From Drosophila persimilis (lineage: Eukaryota; Arthropoda; Insecta; Diptera; Drosophilidae): a stretch of DNA of 64,000 nt. The position numbers and the translations under genes are program-made. This document shows positions 38,850 through 50,721 of this stretch, in pieces. Within the stretch, counting starts at the first letter, position 1. Every line of letters begins with the position of its first letter. The DNA lies in NCBI RefSeq assembly GCF_003286085.1, contig NW_020825327.1:620001-684000 (forward strand), in the 5' to 3' direction. The notes under the pieces are model-generated. The model was not told where the DNA came from. It was given only the letters and a program-made list of their open reading frames with translations, and did no database searches.

Positions 38850-39961
38850 GTGTTATTCGACCCGTGCCGAGAGTCAGCCTGGCTGGGGGCCCGGTATATA
38901 AAACTAGCCCAGTCGTTAACGGAGAGCTCAGGGACTTGGCAGCCCCCTGTTCTAAGTATGCCTTATCCGGGCAACGTGGATCTCTGCCCGGACGGACCAT
39001 ACCCCTTCTCTGCAGCTCGTGGGAAAAGAATGGAAGAATTTAAAAACAAACAAAATGAGTCTGGCACTCCCCAAATGCCAACAGGGAGCAATCCCAAACA
39101 GGGGAAGGCAGCGGCCCAAAGGCCTGGCCCAACCCGCAAACCAGTAGTGAAAACCTACGCGGCGGAAGATGCTAGGGAGAGCCCAAAGGGGTCCTATCCC
39201 GGTTTCGGGGTGATTGGTGAATTGGCTCCCAAAACCGATACCTTGGCAGAGTGGCTATGCAATCCTGCGGCTGCTCTGCCTGCTGGTAAAGTGGCGGGTG
39301 ATGAGTCCAACTAGTGAGTCTACTAGTGTCCAAGCCAAATCTTTTACATATGCCGATAGAAGGAGTGCTGGCAATATACTCCGTCGGCAGAACGCAAGCC
39401 AGATGTCCAGCCCAACGGAAAAATGGATAAAGAAGGTTAAGTGGGCCTCGAAGGTGCTGCCGAACTTTGGCAAGGAAGCACCGAAGAAGGAAGCCCCTCA
39501 GCCAAAAAGGCAGCGCTCGCAAGAGACTCCTGGGCCAACACCGAAGCGCTCCAGAGTACTGCCTAACACATCGTTCGCGCAGATTGCCAGAGAAAGGACG
39601 CTGATTGGCGTCCTGGACAAAGGCAGCGCGGACTCCCGAATCCCTAGGAACCAGTGGAAGTGGGAGGAAGCGGCACTGGCCGACCGCTGCTTCGAGCTGC
39701 TGGAAAAGCAGCCTGAACAAAGAGTCGCTGGCCCCGATTGAGGCTGCCAAAGGCGAGCTCAATTTTGGGTTCAGCTCTGTGACCGTAAAGGTCTACAAGT
39801 CGGATGCAGCGGCCGGGGCACGTCCTGTCGACAAGCCAGTTGAGCAGGACGCTGCCTCGGAGATCGAAGCACCCGACGATCACACAGAGACAGACCCAGA
39901 GGGCTACTCCACCGATGGCACGCTGAGATGCGACTTCGAGGCGATGTGTTGCCACGAGTAA
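38850..39961 (+). pseudogene. LOA ORF1, copy 2 (broken)
   Basis: Begins like copy 1 (MLFDPCRESAWLGARY) but meets a stop at 39312-39314, where a short sequence change shifts the frame. Near 39716 about 330 bp present in copy 1 (about 11953-12279) are missing. The missing segment is bounded in copy 1 by similar sequences (CCTGGACC and CCTCAACAAAG), which suggests a short-homology deletion. A further stop is at about 39959, where copy 1 has GAG. Confidence 0.8.
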
Positions 39962-40010
39962 GTCGAGGACGATCCGGATGCCGACATTACAGTGGTGGAG
40001 AACACTAAGG

Positions 40011-42137
40011 ATGTCCTTGAGGCTCCTTCAGATCAATCTCCACCACTGTAAAGCAGCATCCGCTGCTCTTATACTCCGCCTCGAAAAGAGCGGAGCAGAC
40101 GTAGCCCTGATCCAGGAACCTTGGATAGTGGGAGACAAGGTTTGTGGACTAGGGTCGAAGGAGTACAAGATAATTGTAGCGCAACATGAAGGTAAAACCC
40201 GCACCTACATTTTCGCCAGAAACAACCTTAATATCTTTCTGCTCCATAATTATAGCGATAGCGACAACACGGCGGCAAGCCTAGAGCTCAAAGGGACACA
40301 TCTAAGGCTGATGTCGTCCTACATGGCCCATGAGGAAAACGATCCTCCCAACGACCTTGTTCGCAAACTAGCCAGCGACAGCGAAAGGTCGGACAGAGAC
40401 CTGCTAATAGGTTACGATGCCAACGCTCACTACACCCAATGGGGAAGCACGGACACAAACGTAAGGGGTGAGTCACTTTTCAGCTTCATCCTGGACTCAA
40501 ACTTATTTATTTGTAATCGGGGCAACGACCCCACTTTTATAATTAAAAATCGACAGGAGGTTATTGACCTCACCTTAGTATCTCCCAACCTGTTAGACAT
40601 AGTAAAGAGTTGGCAAGTCCTTGATGACCACTCTTTCTCTGACCGCAGATACATCGAGACCACACTATCCGTCGAGTGTCCGAAACCTAAGGACTATCTT
40701 AATCCCAGGAAAGCCAACTGGGAAAAATATAGCTCAGCCCTGGAGGACTTACTCCCCTCCAAAGCACCGTCATGCCCTGGAACAAAAGACGACCTAGATC
40801 GCCTAGTGAACAGGTTCACAGAAGCATGCAACAAAGCCTTCGCGGCAGCATGCCCCTCTAGCAAACCTAGGGGGAAAAAGAAACCCCCCTGGTGGTCAAA
40901 ACAAATAGACATCCTACGTAAAAGCTGCAGGACCCTCTTCAACAGGGCCAAAAGCGCGAACGAGGAGAGCCACTGGGCACACTACAAAATCAGTCTGTCA
41001 CTATATAAAAAGGAAACAAGGAAAGCAAAAAGGGCCTCTTGGCAAAAATTTTGCTCGGAAATTGAGGAAACGTCAGAGGCCGCAAGGCTTCGCAAGATTC
41101 TCTCAAAAACTAAATCCTCGGTAGGGTATCTTAAAAAGAATGACGGCACGTGGACCAACTCCAGTGAGGAGTCCCTGCACATTCTACTAGACACGCATTT
41201 CCCAGGGTGCACAACTATCGAGACGGTACATCTCCCAGGAGAGGGACCGGTAACCTCGATGGATCACATCCTCACAAAACGTAACATAAGCTGGGCAATA
41301 AACAGCTTCAACCCGTTCAAATCGCCAGGCCCAGACCAGGTAATCCCGGCCCAACTTCAGAAGGCCGGGGATACGGCCATCAACTGGCTACAAGGTATCT
41401 TCAGGAAGATACTGGCTGTGGGTACAATCCCGCGAACATGGCTTAAGGCAAAGATAGTCTTCATTCCCAAAGCAGGAAAAGCCTCGCACTCAGCTGCAAA
41501 AGACTTTAGACCAATCAGCCTATCGTCCTTCCTCCTCAAAACGTTTAAGAGACTCGTCGGGCTGCAACTGAGGACAACTATACACCCTCAGTTGCTGTCA
41601 GGCGCACAGCATGCCTACCGGAAAGGAAAATCCACGGAAACGGCTTTTCATGAAGTGATCTCTGCGGTAGAGAAATCTCTGCATCACAAAGAGTACTCAC
41701 TCATAGCCTTTCTCGATATTGAGGGAGCTTTCAACAACGTTGTACCGGGTGCCATTACAGAAGCCCTGACTGACCTGGGGGTGGACCGTCACTTGGTGAT
41801 GCTCATTGATCAATTGCTCACATGCAGGACGGTGACATCATCGATGGGATCGTCCGCCCAGTCAAGGTATGTCAACAGAGGCACCCCGCAAGGTGGTGTC
41901 CTGTCTCCTCTTCTGTGGAACATAGCAGTCAACAAGATTCTATGTGACTTAGAGGGGGGGGGGGGCTGCAAAGTCGTGGCCTATGCGGACGACGTTGCGA
42001 TTATCTTCTCGGGGAAATACCCCCAAACACTGTGCGACTTAATGTCCACAAAGCTAGCGCAACTGTCGGATTGGACGGAATCGCGCGGTCTGGGAGTAAA
42101 TCCCTCAAAAACGGAACTCGTACTATTCACAAATAAT
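40011..42137 (+). CDS. LOA ORF2 endonuclease and reverse transcriptase, copy 2
   Basis: Start MSLRLLQINLHHCKAA (ATG at 40011). The endonuclease is uninterrupted: Asn box, IQEPWI, GYDANAHYTQWGSTDTN, EVIDLTLVSP and DDHSFSDR. The reverse transcriptase follows in the same frame with LDIEGAFNNV, GTPQGGVLSPLLW and AYADDVAIIF. This is the best-preserved LINE coding region in the window, about 710 codons. It ends where a CR1-like fragment was inserted after ELVLFTN; the thumb and RNase H continue at about 42585. The endonuclease shows the empty site of the Osvaldo-like element at about 40432-40437. Confidence 0.87.
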
Positions 42138-42584
42138 AAATAAATGTAGATCGGAATTATTCCTTGCATGAACCGTTTAGGGTCTTATGCTCGGATTATA
42201 ATTCCCTCTACCTTATTATATCCAATACTAATTCTCTTCCTCTTATTAAATTATTAATCCTTACACACCTTTCGATTAATTAGTAACTGTAGTGGTATTT
42301 GTATTTTGATTGCATGCTTAGTTTCTTAGTGAGTTTAGTGCTAATTTTCCTCGAATGTTAGTCTAATATCTATCTTTCTTGCATGTTCGCGTTTGGTTCG
42401 GCTACGCACCGCGCGTCATGCGGCAGCGCCCCTCGGTCGGTTGGGCGGGAGGAGGGCTGCGTTTTGCCTGGGATCCGCGCGTAACAGCCTTCTGCTGGTG
42501 TCACACGGGCCACTTGACGGTGCAGTAACTGCATCGCCCCTTGAAAGATGCAGTCATTGCATGTCAACGTCCAAGATAAAAAAA
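42138..42584 (+). mobile_element. 5'-truncated CR1-like LINE piece inside LOA copy 2
   Basis: From about 42146 to 42477 it matches the 3' end of the CR1-like LINE at 45540-49375 (49035-49368). It then continues for about 95 bp not present in that copy and ends in an A-run (about 42577-42586). The LOA frame stops and resumes around it (TTCACAAAT... and ...ATACAAGGTCCCG). A target duplication of a few A/T bases is possible but cannot be fixed. Confidence 0.8.
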
Positions 42585-44044
42585 AATACAAGGTCCCGCC
42601 CCTCAACCCTCCAATACTACAAGGATGCATGCTCTCCTTAAGCGACAGTGCCAGTTACTTAGGGTTGGTAATTGACAAGAAGCTTAGCTGGAACCTGAAT
42701 GTCAAAGACAGAGTGAAGAAGACAATGACTGCACTCTATACATGCAAAAAAGCTATTGGGCTAAGATGGGGTATGATCCCAAGCATAGTCCAATGGATAT
42801 ATCAAGCTATAGTTAGACCAATACTACTCTACGGAGTTACGGTGTGGTGGCCGGCCCTATCAAAAAGGGCGATCACCAAGCAACTGGGCAAAGTCCAGCG
42901 GACTGCCGCCCTATGTATCAGCGGAGCTCTTCGCACCACCCCAAATGATGCGCTAAATGCCATCCTATGCCTACAGAGCCTTGACCTTGCAGGAAAGGAA
43001 CGGGCAGAAGCAGCAGCAATACGTCTAAGAGACTCAGATCAATGGGTGACACAGTGCATAGGTCACTCAGCCATATTAAATAGCAGTACCGTCCCCTCAA
43101 AAACAGACTACCAAGTTCCAAGAGAGTATACAGACACTCCCTTCGACACAATTATCCCTCACAGAGACGAATGCCTCGAGGGACTCCCAGGCCCAGACGG
43201 GGCCATAAACATCTTCACAGATGGATCAAAGCTGGACGACAGAGTCGGAGGGGGAATCTACTCTGAACAGCTAAACATAAGGCATTCCTTCAGACTCCCA
43301 GATCATTGCAGTGTCTTTCAAGCGGAAGTCATAGCAATCAGGGAGGCTCTAGACTGCCTACAAGCGGCTGCCGTCACGGCAACCAAGCTAAAAATTTATA
43401 GCGACAGCCAGGCTGCGATCAAATCGCTAAGAGCGATTTCCTCGAACTCGGCCACCGTGGCAGACTGCCGCAAATCTCTGCACGAGATGGCTGAGCAATT
43501 TGCTATTAGCCTAATTTGGGTCCCGGGCCACCGGGACATCGAGGGCAACTGTATAGCGGACGAGCTGGCCAGATCTGGCACTAAAATCCCCCTTCTCCAA
43601 GACAAGGAGGATATCTGTATGCCAATGGCCACCTGTAAGCTCATTATAAGGGAGCAATACAAGCGACTAAAAAACGATATGTGGCAAACAGTGCCACGAT
43701 GTCGCACAACACGGCAAACATGACCGACCATGGACATGAAGCGCACCTCCGAGCTCCTCAAGTTAATCAGGAAAAGGTGCAGCGTAGTCACACGTTCCCT
43801 CACGGGACACTGGCTAATAGGCTCCCACGCTAACAGGCTGGGGGCCCCACATAACGATTTTTGTCGCAGCTGTAGAGACGAGGAAGAGGAGGAGACAGTG
43901 GAACATCTGTTCTGCCCAGCTCTCAGCAGAAGAAGGCTACAGCACGTGGGCTCAGCCTTTCTACACGACATCTCAGAGATGTCCAAACTATGTCCCAGGA
44001 GGATAGCGAACTTTGTGAGAGCATCTGGATGGGATAATTGCTGA
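42585..44044 (+). pseudogene. LOA ORF2 thumb, RNase H and zinc tail, copy 2
   Basis: Continues YKVPPLNPPILQGC and has LVIDKKLSWNLNVKDR and a complete-looking RNase H (NIFTDGSKLDD, FQAEVIAIREAL, IYSDSQAAIKSL, IWVPGHRDIEGNCIADEL). A stop at 43721-43723, where copy 1 has Trp, ends the frame. The C-terminal CRSCRDEEEEETVEHLFC tail follows at 43730-44044 in the same phase and is two residues shorter than in copy 1. Confidence 0.82.
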
Positions 44045-44150
44045 CAGGAAGTCTCACAACGCAGGAAGGAAATGATCCTATGCGGTATCACAACGGGCCG
44101 AAGCCGGCCTAAGTGTGACGGGTTCCGAGCGAGCCCGGCAGCCGCCTCAA

Positions 44151-44168
44151 CCTAACCTAACCTAACCT
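44151..44168 (+). repeat. CCTAA tail of LOA copy 2
   Basis: CCTAACCTAACCTAACCT at the exact 3' end of the LINE, followed directly by ErrB env. Confidence 0.85.
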
Positions 44169-44340
44169 TCTACTTTTATTTCTTGGTTTAGGAAATCTTG
44201 GTTTAATATGGTTTTTGGTAATTTCCAAGTTAACAATATATTGGGTTCTATGAAACTTATTTGAAAGTTTTTGTGTGCTTTCGTGTGTGGACATTTTGTT
44301 GCTAGTTGTTTGACTATTCCTGATATACATTCGTCATTTT
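44168..44340 (-). pseudogene. env: ErrB env, middle part (block 1, right of LOA copy 2)
   Basis: Encodes ECISGIVKQLATKCPHTKAH-type residues, with NILLTWKLPKTILNQ following. This aligns with ErrA env (QIPTKCPYSKTFQNF). It is cut at 44340 by INE-1. The same boundary is found in block 2 at 62777. Confidence 0.8.
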
Positions 44341-45265
44341 CATACCCGATACTCAAAATGAGTATTGGGGTATATTAGATTTGTGGTAAAAGTGGATGTG
44401 TGTAACGTCCAGAAGGAATCCTTTCCGACCCCATAAAGTATATATATTCTTGATCAGCATCAATAGCCGAGTCGATTGAGCCCTGTCTGTCTGACCGCCC
44501 GTCCGTCTGTCCGTATTTCCGTCCCCTTCAGCGCCTAGTGCTCAAAGACTATAAGAGCTAGAGCAACGACAGTTTGTATCCAGACTTCTGTGACATGTCA
44601 CTGTTACAGGCCCCCACAAAAAATCGAAATCTGTGGCATCCACAATTTCAAAGATACGAGAAAACGCTGAATCGTAGAGAATGATTATATCTTCTAGACT
44701 GCAAAATCTGAACTAGATCGTATAATTATTACAGCCAAAATGATGAAAAAAATTTCATTCTCTTCGCTCTGTCTCTCTCTAACACACAGGTTTCATGGTC
44801 GGCTTTGCCTATTGCTAAAAGTGAGTTCCTAGATCTCAGAGACTATAAAAGCTAGAGCAACCAAATCCACCAATCCACACTCCTGTGATATCGGACCTTG
44901 ACGAGCTAGTTTGTCATGGTCGGCTTTGCCTATTGCTAAAAGTAAGTTCCTAGATCTCAGAGACTATAAAAGCTAGAGCAACCAAATTTTTGATCCACAC
45001 TCCTGTGATATCGGACCTTCACGAGCTAGTTTCAAAATTTCGCCACACCCCCTTTCGCCCCGCAAAGAACGAAAATCTGGGGCATCCACAAATCTCAGAG
45101 ACTATTAAGGTTAGAGAAACCAAATTTGGTATCCACACTCCTGTAAGATGTCACTACACAACGTATATCTCAAAATTTCGTCGTCTGCCGGAGGAAAGCT
45201 ATACTGACTTAGTATCAAGTATAAATGTAGAGTTGCGGTCGCCACAGCACCTCACAACGATCCTA
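44341..45265 (+). mobile_element. INE-1 / DINE-1 copy 2
   Basis: Starts ATACCCGATACTCAAAATGA, with the short palindrome ACTCAAAATGAGT typical of the INE-1 5' end. It then has the TATATATTCTTGATCAGCAT block and CTGTCTGTC-like microsatellite, the same tandem duplication of about 120 bp as in copy 1, and an end near TATCAAGTATAAATGTAGAG. It is non-coding; Helitron-related elements are moved by an autonomous partner not seen here. Confidence 0.82.
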
Positions 45266-45404
45266 ACCGTTTTTTTTTTATTTTCCGAATCGAGGAATGT
45301 AGACAGAGAGTTACTTTTACAATTATGGGATCACAATATTTCAAACAAAATTTAAGCTTCATGGTGAACCAAGTTTGAGCTAAGAAAAACTAATCAGTTC
45401 GGAT
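45266..45404. other. Unassigned linker between INE-1 and BEL (block 2)
   Basis: Counterpart of 1791-1919, with no recognisable content. Confidence 0.4.
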
Positions 45405-45742
45405 CTACCCAAATCTGCCAATACATCTTGGTGATGTCAGCATTGAAGACGTACCGGTAGTAGCGCCAATTCAGGATCTGAAGGGTTAAGTCGGACTGGA
45501 GAACAGGGCCGGGGTGCAGAAAATCATTCAAGCTGATACTCTCTCGTCTGGTAGCTTTTGTTGTGTTATCACTCTCTCCCTATCACCTTAACTTAAATAA
45601 CTGTTCTTTCTCTCTCGCTCTCGTAACTTTCTGTTCAGTAGCTCGCTCTATCTCATTAGCTGCTGCTGCAACTGTTCTCCTCTCCTCCTATTAGCGTTTG
45701 TCTGGCACACTGGTTAGATAGCCATTTGTTTCGAAATATTAT

Positions 45743-46339
45743 TTGATTTTAATTTTAATTTTGTTCAATTTTTTTAATATGGAGTTTTTTGTTGTATGTG
45801 CCAAAAAATCATGCAATAAGCAGATCACCCATGATCAGCCGATTATCCCCTGCTGGCTCTGCGACAGCGTAGTCCACGCAAAATGCGCTGGATTTTTTGG
45901 CCTCGTGAGGGATGCTATAGCTAAACGTAATGGGTTGCATTACAGTTGCGAGCCATGCCGTGCGGTGGAGAGTGACATGGTGGCTTTCATGAGGCAGACG
46001 CGGAAGGGCTTTAAGGAGCTGACCATTGGCTTTAAAAAGCAATACGATCGGCTCCTAGCCATGGAGTCTCAATTTGGCAGTCTGCAACTGCTGAATGAGT
46101 CTCCGAGGCGTAAAAGGGTCACTCCGCGGGATCTGCACGTGCCAGCCGTCACTCAGCCGTTCGCGGCCAAAAAACTGACTCCGACCACTCCAAGTGTGCA
46201 GCAGTTGATCTCGTTTGCCACTCCAAGGGCAACGGCAGCTGCTGGCGATGCAGACTCGGTAGCCGAATTCATCGCTTCGGAGAAGTGCAGCCAAGTACGT
46301 CTGCAGCGTCCGTGTCCGTTGTGTCCACAAGCTCGCTAG
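45743..46339 (+). pseudogene. CR1-like ORF1 with PHD-like zinc domain
   Basis: 198 codons. After a hydrophobic start, perhaps upstream of the true ATG at 45779 (MEFFVVCAKKSCNK), a Cys/His pattern CAKKSC...CWLCDSVVHAKCAGF...HYSCEPC resembles a PHD finger. A coiled, basic stretch (KGFKELTIGFKKQYDRL) follows. PHD-type ORF1 proteins are known from CR1 LINEs. The frame ends early at 46337-46339. A further ORF1-like part continues near 46430-46740 in another phase (KVEKFNFSYAREIASFKIS). Confidence 0.7.
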
Positions 46340-46533
46340 CTGTCCCGTCAATTCCGATCCCACCAGTGATCAGAAGATCCGGACCTCCGGATATTGCCAC
46401 CATAGGTACTAGGCCCTAGGTGGCTAAACCACTGGTGGGAGTCCCACCAAAACGACAAGTTTTTATTTTACGGCTGGCCCCTGAACTCAAATCTAATGAT
46501 GTAATTGCTTTTATTCAAAGCTGAATAAAAGCC

Positions 46534-48064
46534 GTGGGTTTAAAGGTGGAGAAATTTAACTTCTCTTATGCCAGGGAGATAGCCTCGTTTAAGATAAGCA
46601 TCTCCCCAACTCAATTTGACACCATTTGCTATGCCAAATTTTGGGCGGAGCATTTGGTGGTGAAGGAGTTTAAGGCTAAGGAGAAGAATAGGCCCCGCAT
46701 AACTCTTCGAAATCATTTCATTGTCCCACCCTCAACCTCAACTTCCTCTTCATCATCATCTCGCCCTGCTTCCTCCTCTCCAAAAAAACGAACTTCTCTT
46801 TTAGTAACTTATCAGTATGTTAGAGGCTTACGTAGTAAGCTCAGCATTCTTTTCCGGTATAGTGTTGCATTTGCTTCCCACGTTATTGTGTTTACTGAAA
46901 CCTGGTTAAAGCCGGACATTCTTAGTGCCGAGGTTTTGGCAGGTCGGTACAAAACTTTAAGAAAGGACCGTTCGTCTCGACGTGCCGGAGGGGTTCTGAT
47001 TGCAGTGGACTATCACTTCATGTCTGAACACTTCAGAGTCCAAGTTCAACAGGAACTGGAATTCCTGTGTGTAAAACTGATTCCTCCCGCTTTCGCTATA
47101 TTCATTACTTCCTCGTATACTCCACCTTTTTGGATACCCCGTTTTATGAGCAGCATTTGTCCGCTTTAACTACTGTTTCTTCGTCGCTATCAGATAAAGA
47201 TCATATGATAGTTCTTGGTGACTTCAACTTGCCAGGAACTGTTTGGTCTTCGGTAAACTAGTCTAGTAACCTAGTGCCCATGTCACGACATGACTTTGTT
47301 GACGGCTTGCTTGACCTGTCCCTGTCTCAAGTCAACCATGTGAAAAATTCCTTGGGTCGATTGCTTGATCTGTGATTTGTATCGGATCCGACCTTAGTGT
47401 TGTTAACCCAAGCCCTTCCGCTCACTATACCTGAAGATGCCTACCATCCCACTTTCGAAGTGTTGCTAGATATAAGACCAACTGTATTGGATCGGTCGAG
47501 TAGGCCACCTGAACGTGTCCGCTGCTTTCGTAAAGCCGAGTTTGCGAAGCTTAATAATCTCATTAGCGATTTTGATTGGTCCGATTTGTACTTGTGCACT
47601 GTTGTCATAAAAGGCACAAACATTTTTTACAATGCTCTTGGCACATTTTTTAATTCTTGTGTCCCGCTTTCTTGTCCGATTAGATCTGGAAAACCCCCTT
47701 GGTTTGCCAAAGAGTTATCCAGCCTAAAAAACTTAAAATCAAAATTTCAGGAAGTTGGTTCTCCTACTTCTCACTCTTGCTATGTAACAGCTCGGTCAAA
47801 CTTTTCAGTTCTTAATGCACAATGCTATAAGAACTACTTATCTCGATGCAGGATACGTTTTTCTCAGGACCCTACAAGTTTTACTGCTTCGTAAACAGCA
47901 AGCATACAACTTCCGCACACTCATCCTCGCTATCATTTCGTAATACGTCGACAAATAATGATCCGGCAATTGCCGATCTTTTTGCCCAATTTTTCCAAAC
48001 CACCTATTCTGAGGAAAGCTACTTTACCGGGGTCGAACGGCATTTTCCGTCCCTTGTTAAATGA
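46534..48064 (+). pseudogene. CR1-like ORF1 end and ORF2 endonuclease region
   Basis: The frame 46534-47169 begins with an ORF1-like C-terminal domain, passes a Ser-rich stretch, and then has endonuclease features: YQYVRGLRSKLS (Asn box altered), VIVFTETWLKPD (Glu box) and GGVLIAVD. VLGDFNLPGTVW (Asp-x-Asn box) follows at about 47205-47245 in another phase. ORF1-like and ORF2-like parts thus run together without a clean stop. Several frameshifts are evident through 48064. Confidence 0.65.
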
Positions 48065-48303
48065 ATGTTCTTTACTTCATGATCTTCGACTAGTTAAGCC
48101 GGTGTTTTCACCGGGTCCAGACGGGTTCCAGGTTGTGTACTCAGTTAGTGCGCCGAGGCTCTGTGTGGACCCCTGCTTAAACTATTCACCCTGTCCATCG
48201 ATTCTTCTTGCTTCCCCCCGATCTGGAAGGAATCGTTTATAATTCCTCTCCATAAAAAGTTATCCGCTATTCCAAAAATGTTTGAGAAGGTTTAACTCCG
48301 CAC

Positions 48304-49146
48304 TTGCAACATCTCTGCAAGTCACTTATATCTCCAACTCAGCATGGATTTATAAGGCGGCGATCAACCACCCCGAACTTGTTAGAGTTTACCTCTTTCA
48401 TTATTAAAGGCTTTCAAGGTAACTTACAGACGGATGTTATTTACACCGACTTTAGTAAATCATTCGACTCTGTAAACCACTTCCTTCTAGCGCATAAACT
48501 TGACCTTTTAGGGTTTCCGCCCAACCTCCTGAGATGGATGTCTAGTTATCTGTGTTCCAGGTTTCAAAGAGTCCTCTTCAAAAACTCCCTCTCTTCACCA
48601 ATAAAGGTTTCTTCGGGAGTACCACAGGGCAGCCATTTAGGCCCTTTATTCTTGGTGGTCAAAGGAATTTGGCGACCCCTATATAACAAAGACTCTCTAT
48701 ACCTCGCTTGTTCGTCCGATCTTAGAATACGGCTCCTCTGTATGGTGCCCTCTGTACAAAGTACACCAGGACCGTATAGAATCAGTACAGAAAAACTTTT
48801 TACTCTTTGCTCTGCGGGGCCTTAACTGGGATGAAGGTGTGAGACTCCCATCTTACTCTTGTTACTGCTATTAGTAAACCTCCCATCCTTAGTTAACCGT
48901 AGAAAAATGCTTGGTGTGATATTTATGCACAACTTGATCAGGGGTGACATAGACAGCCCTGATCTGTTGAGCCGCATAAACTTCACGATTCCTATTAGAC
49001 TGACTAGAAATTTTATGCCGTTGTTCCTTCCACTTTGTAGATCGAACTATTCCTTGCATGAACCGTTTAGGGTCTTATGCTCGGATTATAATTCCCTCTA
49101 CCATATTATATCCAACACTAATTCTCTTCCTCTTATTAAATTATAA
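48304..49146 (+). pseudogene. CR1-like reverse transcriptase, internally deleted
   Basis: QHGFIRRRSTTPNLLEF, VIYTDFSKSFDSVNH (motif A), LLGFPPNLLRWMSSYL and GVPQGSHLGPLF (motif B) are well preserved. Directly after LGPLF the sequence jumps to the C-terminal part (LYNKDSLYLACSSDLR), so the YADD-bearing region is missing. Together with frameshifts this makes the copy dead. The 3' UTR begins at about 49147. Confidence 0.75.
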
Positions 49147-49379
49147 ATCCTTACACACCTTTCTATCAATTAGTAACTGTAGTGGTATTTGTATTTTGAT
49201 TGCATGCATAGTTTCTTAGTAAGTTTGGTGCTAATTTTCCTCGAATGTTAGTCTAACAGCTATCTTTCTTGCATGTTCGCGTTCGGTTCGGCTACGCACC
49301 GCGCGTCATGTGGCAGCGCCCCTCGTTGGGCGGGAGGAGGGATGCGTTCTGCCTGGGATCCGCGCGTAAAAAAAAATAC

Positions 49380-50568
49380 CGTTAGTCGACGGGCTGGATG
49401 CGTTAAATACAACGCGGACTCTCGTGGTGGTGCTATCAGGCTTGAAGACAGCGTGGTGCGGCAGGTAGTAGGTTGAGGACCAATGAATCGGAGGAACTTC
49501 TGTCATGTGATCAAGGTCTAAGTATTCTTGGATCACGGACTCGTACTGTGCTTGTAAGGTAGTCTCTTTTTAAACGATTTTCGTTCCACAAAAACTGAGT
49601 CAGGGCAATCGACCTTGAATACCCCAGATCGGATCCGAGACGATCTGGGTCACGGAACGGCAACGCGACAACGTACTTTCCATTCGACGTTCTCGAAGTG
49701 GTTCGGAGGAAAATGCTTTAGCAGTAGGCATCCGACTCGCCTACGATTTTCACCGGTAGTGTCTCCACCTCCCAAAACTTGGTAAGAAGCTGATCTAAGG
49801 GAGCCTCTAGCTCGTTCGAAACTTGCGTAGAGAAGGATGAAATACTGCTTTGTACAGTATTGGGCACTGGGCCGGTAAATACCCACCCGAAAATGGTTTC
49901 CTGCCCGAGGAGAGAGCCACAGATATTGGTCTGTGAGCCGCTTAACAGGATGGACGGAAGGATATCCGCTCCAATATGGACATCTATTTGTGAACTCTCG
50001 TGGAAGGTCGGGTCTGCCCATGCAAGGCTCGGCAGGTCTCGCAACGAAGTTTGCAGAATCGGATGGGATGGCAGGTGACCCGCCAGTTTCGGCAGAACAT
50101 AGGCCGTGGCGTTTAAGTGCAAGTCCGGCCTCGTCGTGGAATGGATGGCAAAATGACAGATCTTCGTGGATTGAGCGGATACTGTCCGATTGAGGCCCGA
50201 GACTTGTGCCTGGATAAGTCGGAACGGTAACTTGATTATATTAAAAAGACGTTCCGTGATAAACGTTGCCTCGGATCCCGGGGCGCTCGATTAGAGCGCG
50301 GGCGCGGAAATTTGTCCCCAGGTGGCAAATATTAATGATTGCTGTTCCCAGAAGGACAGCTCTTTGGCCGGAGGCGAAATAATTTTGAACGCTGGGTGGC
50401 GCGTCGGAAGAACGTGGACTCGGTACGACTGGGGAAGTGGAATCACGGGCGATTGGAGTGCCACGGTGCAGCAGCGTGTGGTGTCGGTCCCCACAACTGC
50501 GAAACAGTTGAGACAAAGCTGCTTTTGTTTGATGCAGCTGGCACGAGCATCAGCGTTCATTTGGAGAA
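49380..50568 (-). pseudogene. BEL/Pao nucleocapsid-, protease- and RT-start region, copy 2
   Basis: Counterpart of about 2070-3260. It shows LCLNCFA, IDVHIGADILPSIL, ETIFGWVFTGPV, then HHAVFKPDSTTTRVRV and the start of RT, where the CR1-like LINE was inserted. It is a broken fossil part. Confidence 0.7.
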
Positions 50569-50721
50569 AGTGCGGGCATAGCCGGATTGGGTGATTCTCT
50601 TTCCCGCAAAGATCACGCTCTCCGGTTCGGATTTACGGTTGTCTCGAAGGAGTGAACCCTCCGAGGAACAGGACTCCCTTGGGAACGGAACGGGTTGCTT
50701 CGGGAAGGTGGCGGATTCGGA

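Larger units (their letters stand above)
38532..44167 (+). mobile_element. LOA-type LINE copy 2
   Basis: Same family as copy 1, with the same 5' start (CGGTCTGATGAGCTCG) and a CCTAA-repeat tail. It sits in ErrB env. The flanks TCCTACTTTT (38522-38531) and TTCTACTTTT (44168-44177) are a target duplication with one mismatch, and block 2 has the empty site (about 62610-62625). ORF1 is broken and lacks an internal stretch of about 330 bp. ORF2 is intact through the catalytic YADD box, then interrupted by a truncated CR1-like piece (about 42138-42584), and carries one stop near its end. Confidence 0.87.
45540..49375 (+). mobile_element. CR1-like LINE inserted in BEL (block 2)
   Basis: A 3.8-kb non-LTR retrotransposon between BEL halves (...GCTGATAC / ATACCGTTAG...), with ATAC (perhaps GATAC on the left) as short target duplication and a terminal A-run at 49368-49376. 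ORF1 has a PHD-like Cys/His domain; downstream are endonuclease and reverse transcriptase of CR1/Jockey type without RNase H. The PHD-type ORF1 favours CR1 (as in DMCR1A). ORFs are broken into many pieces. The sister block (about 2069-2075) shows the empty site. Confidence 0.8.
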
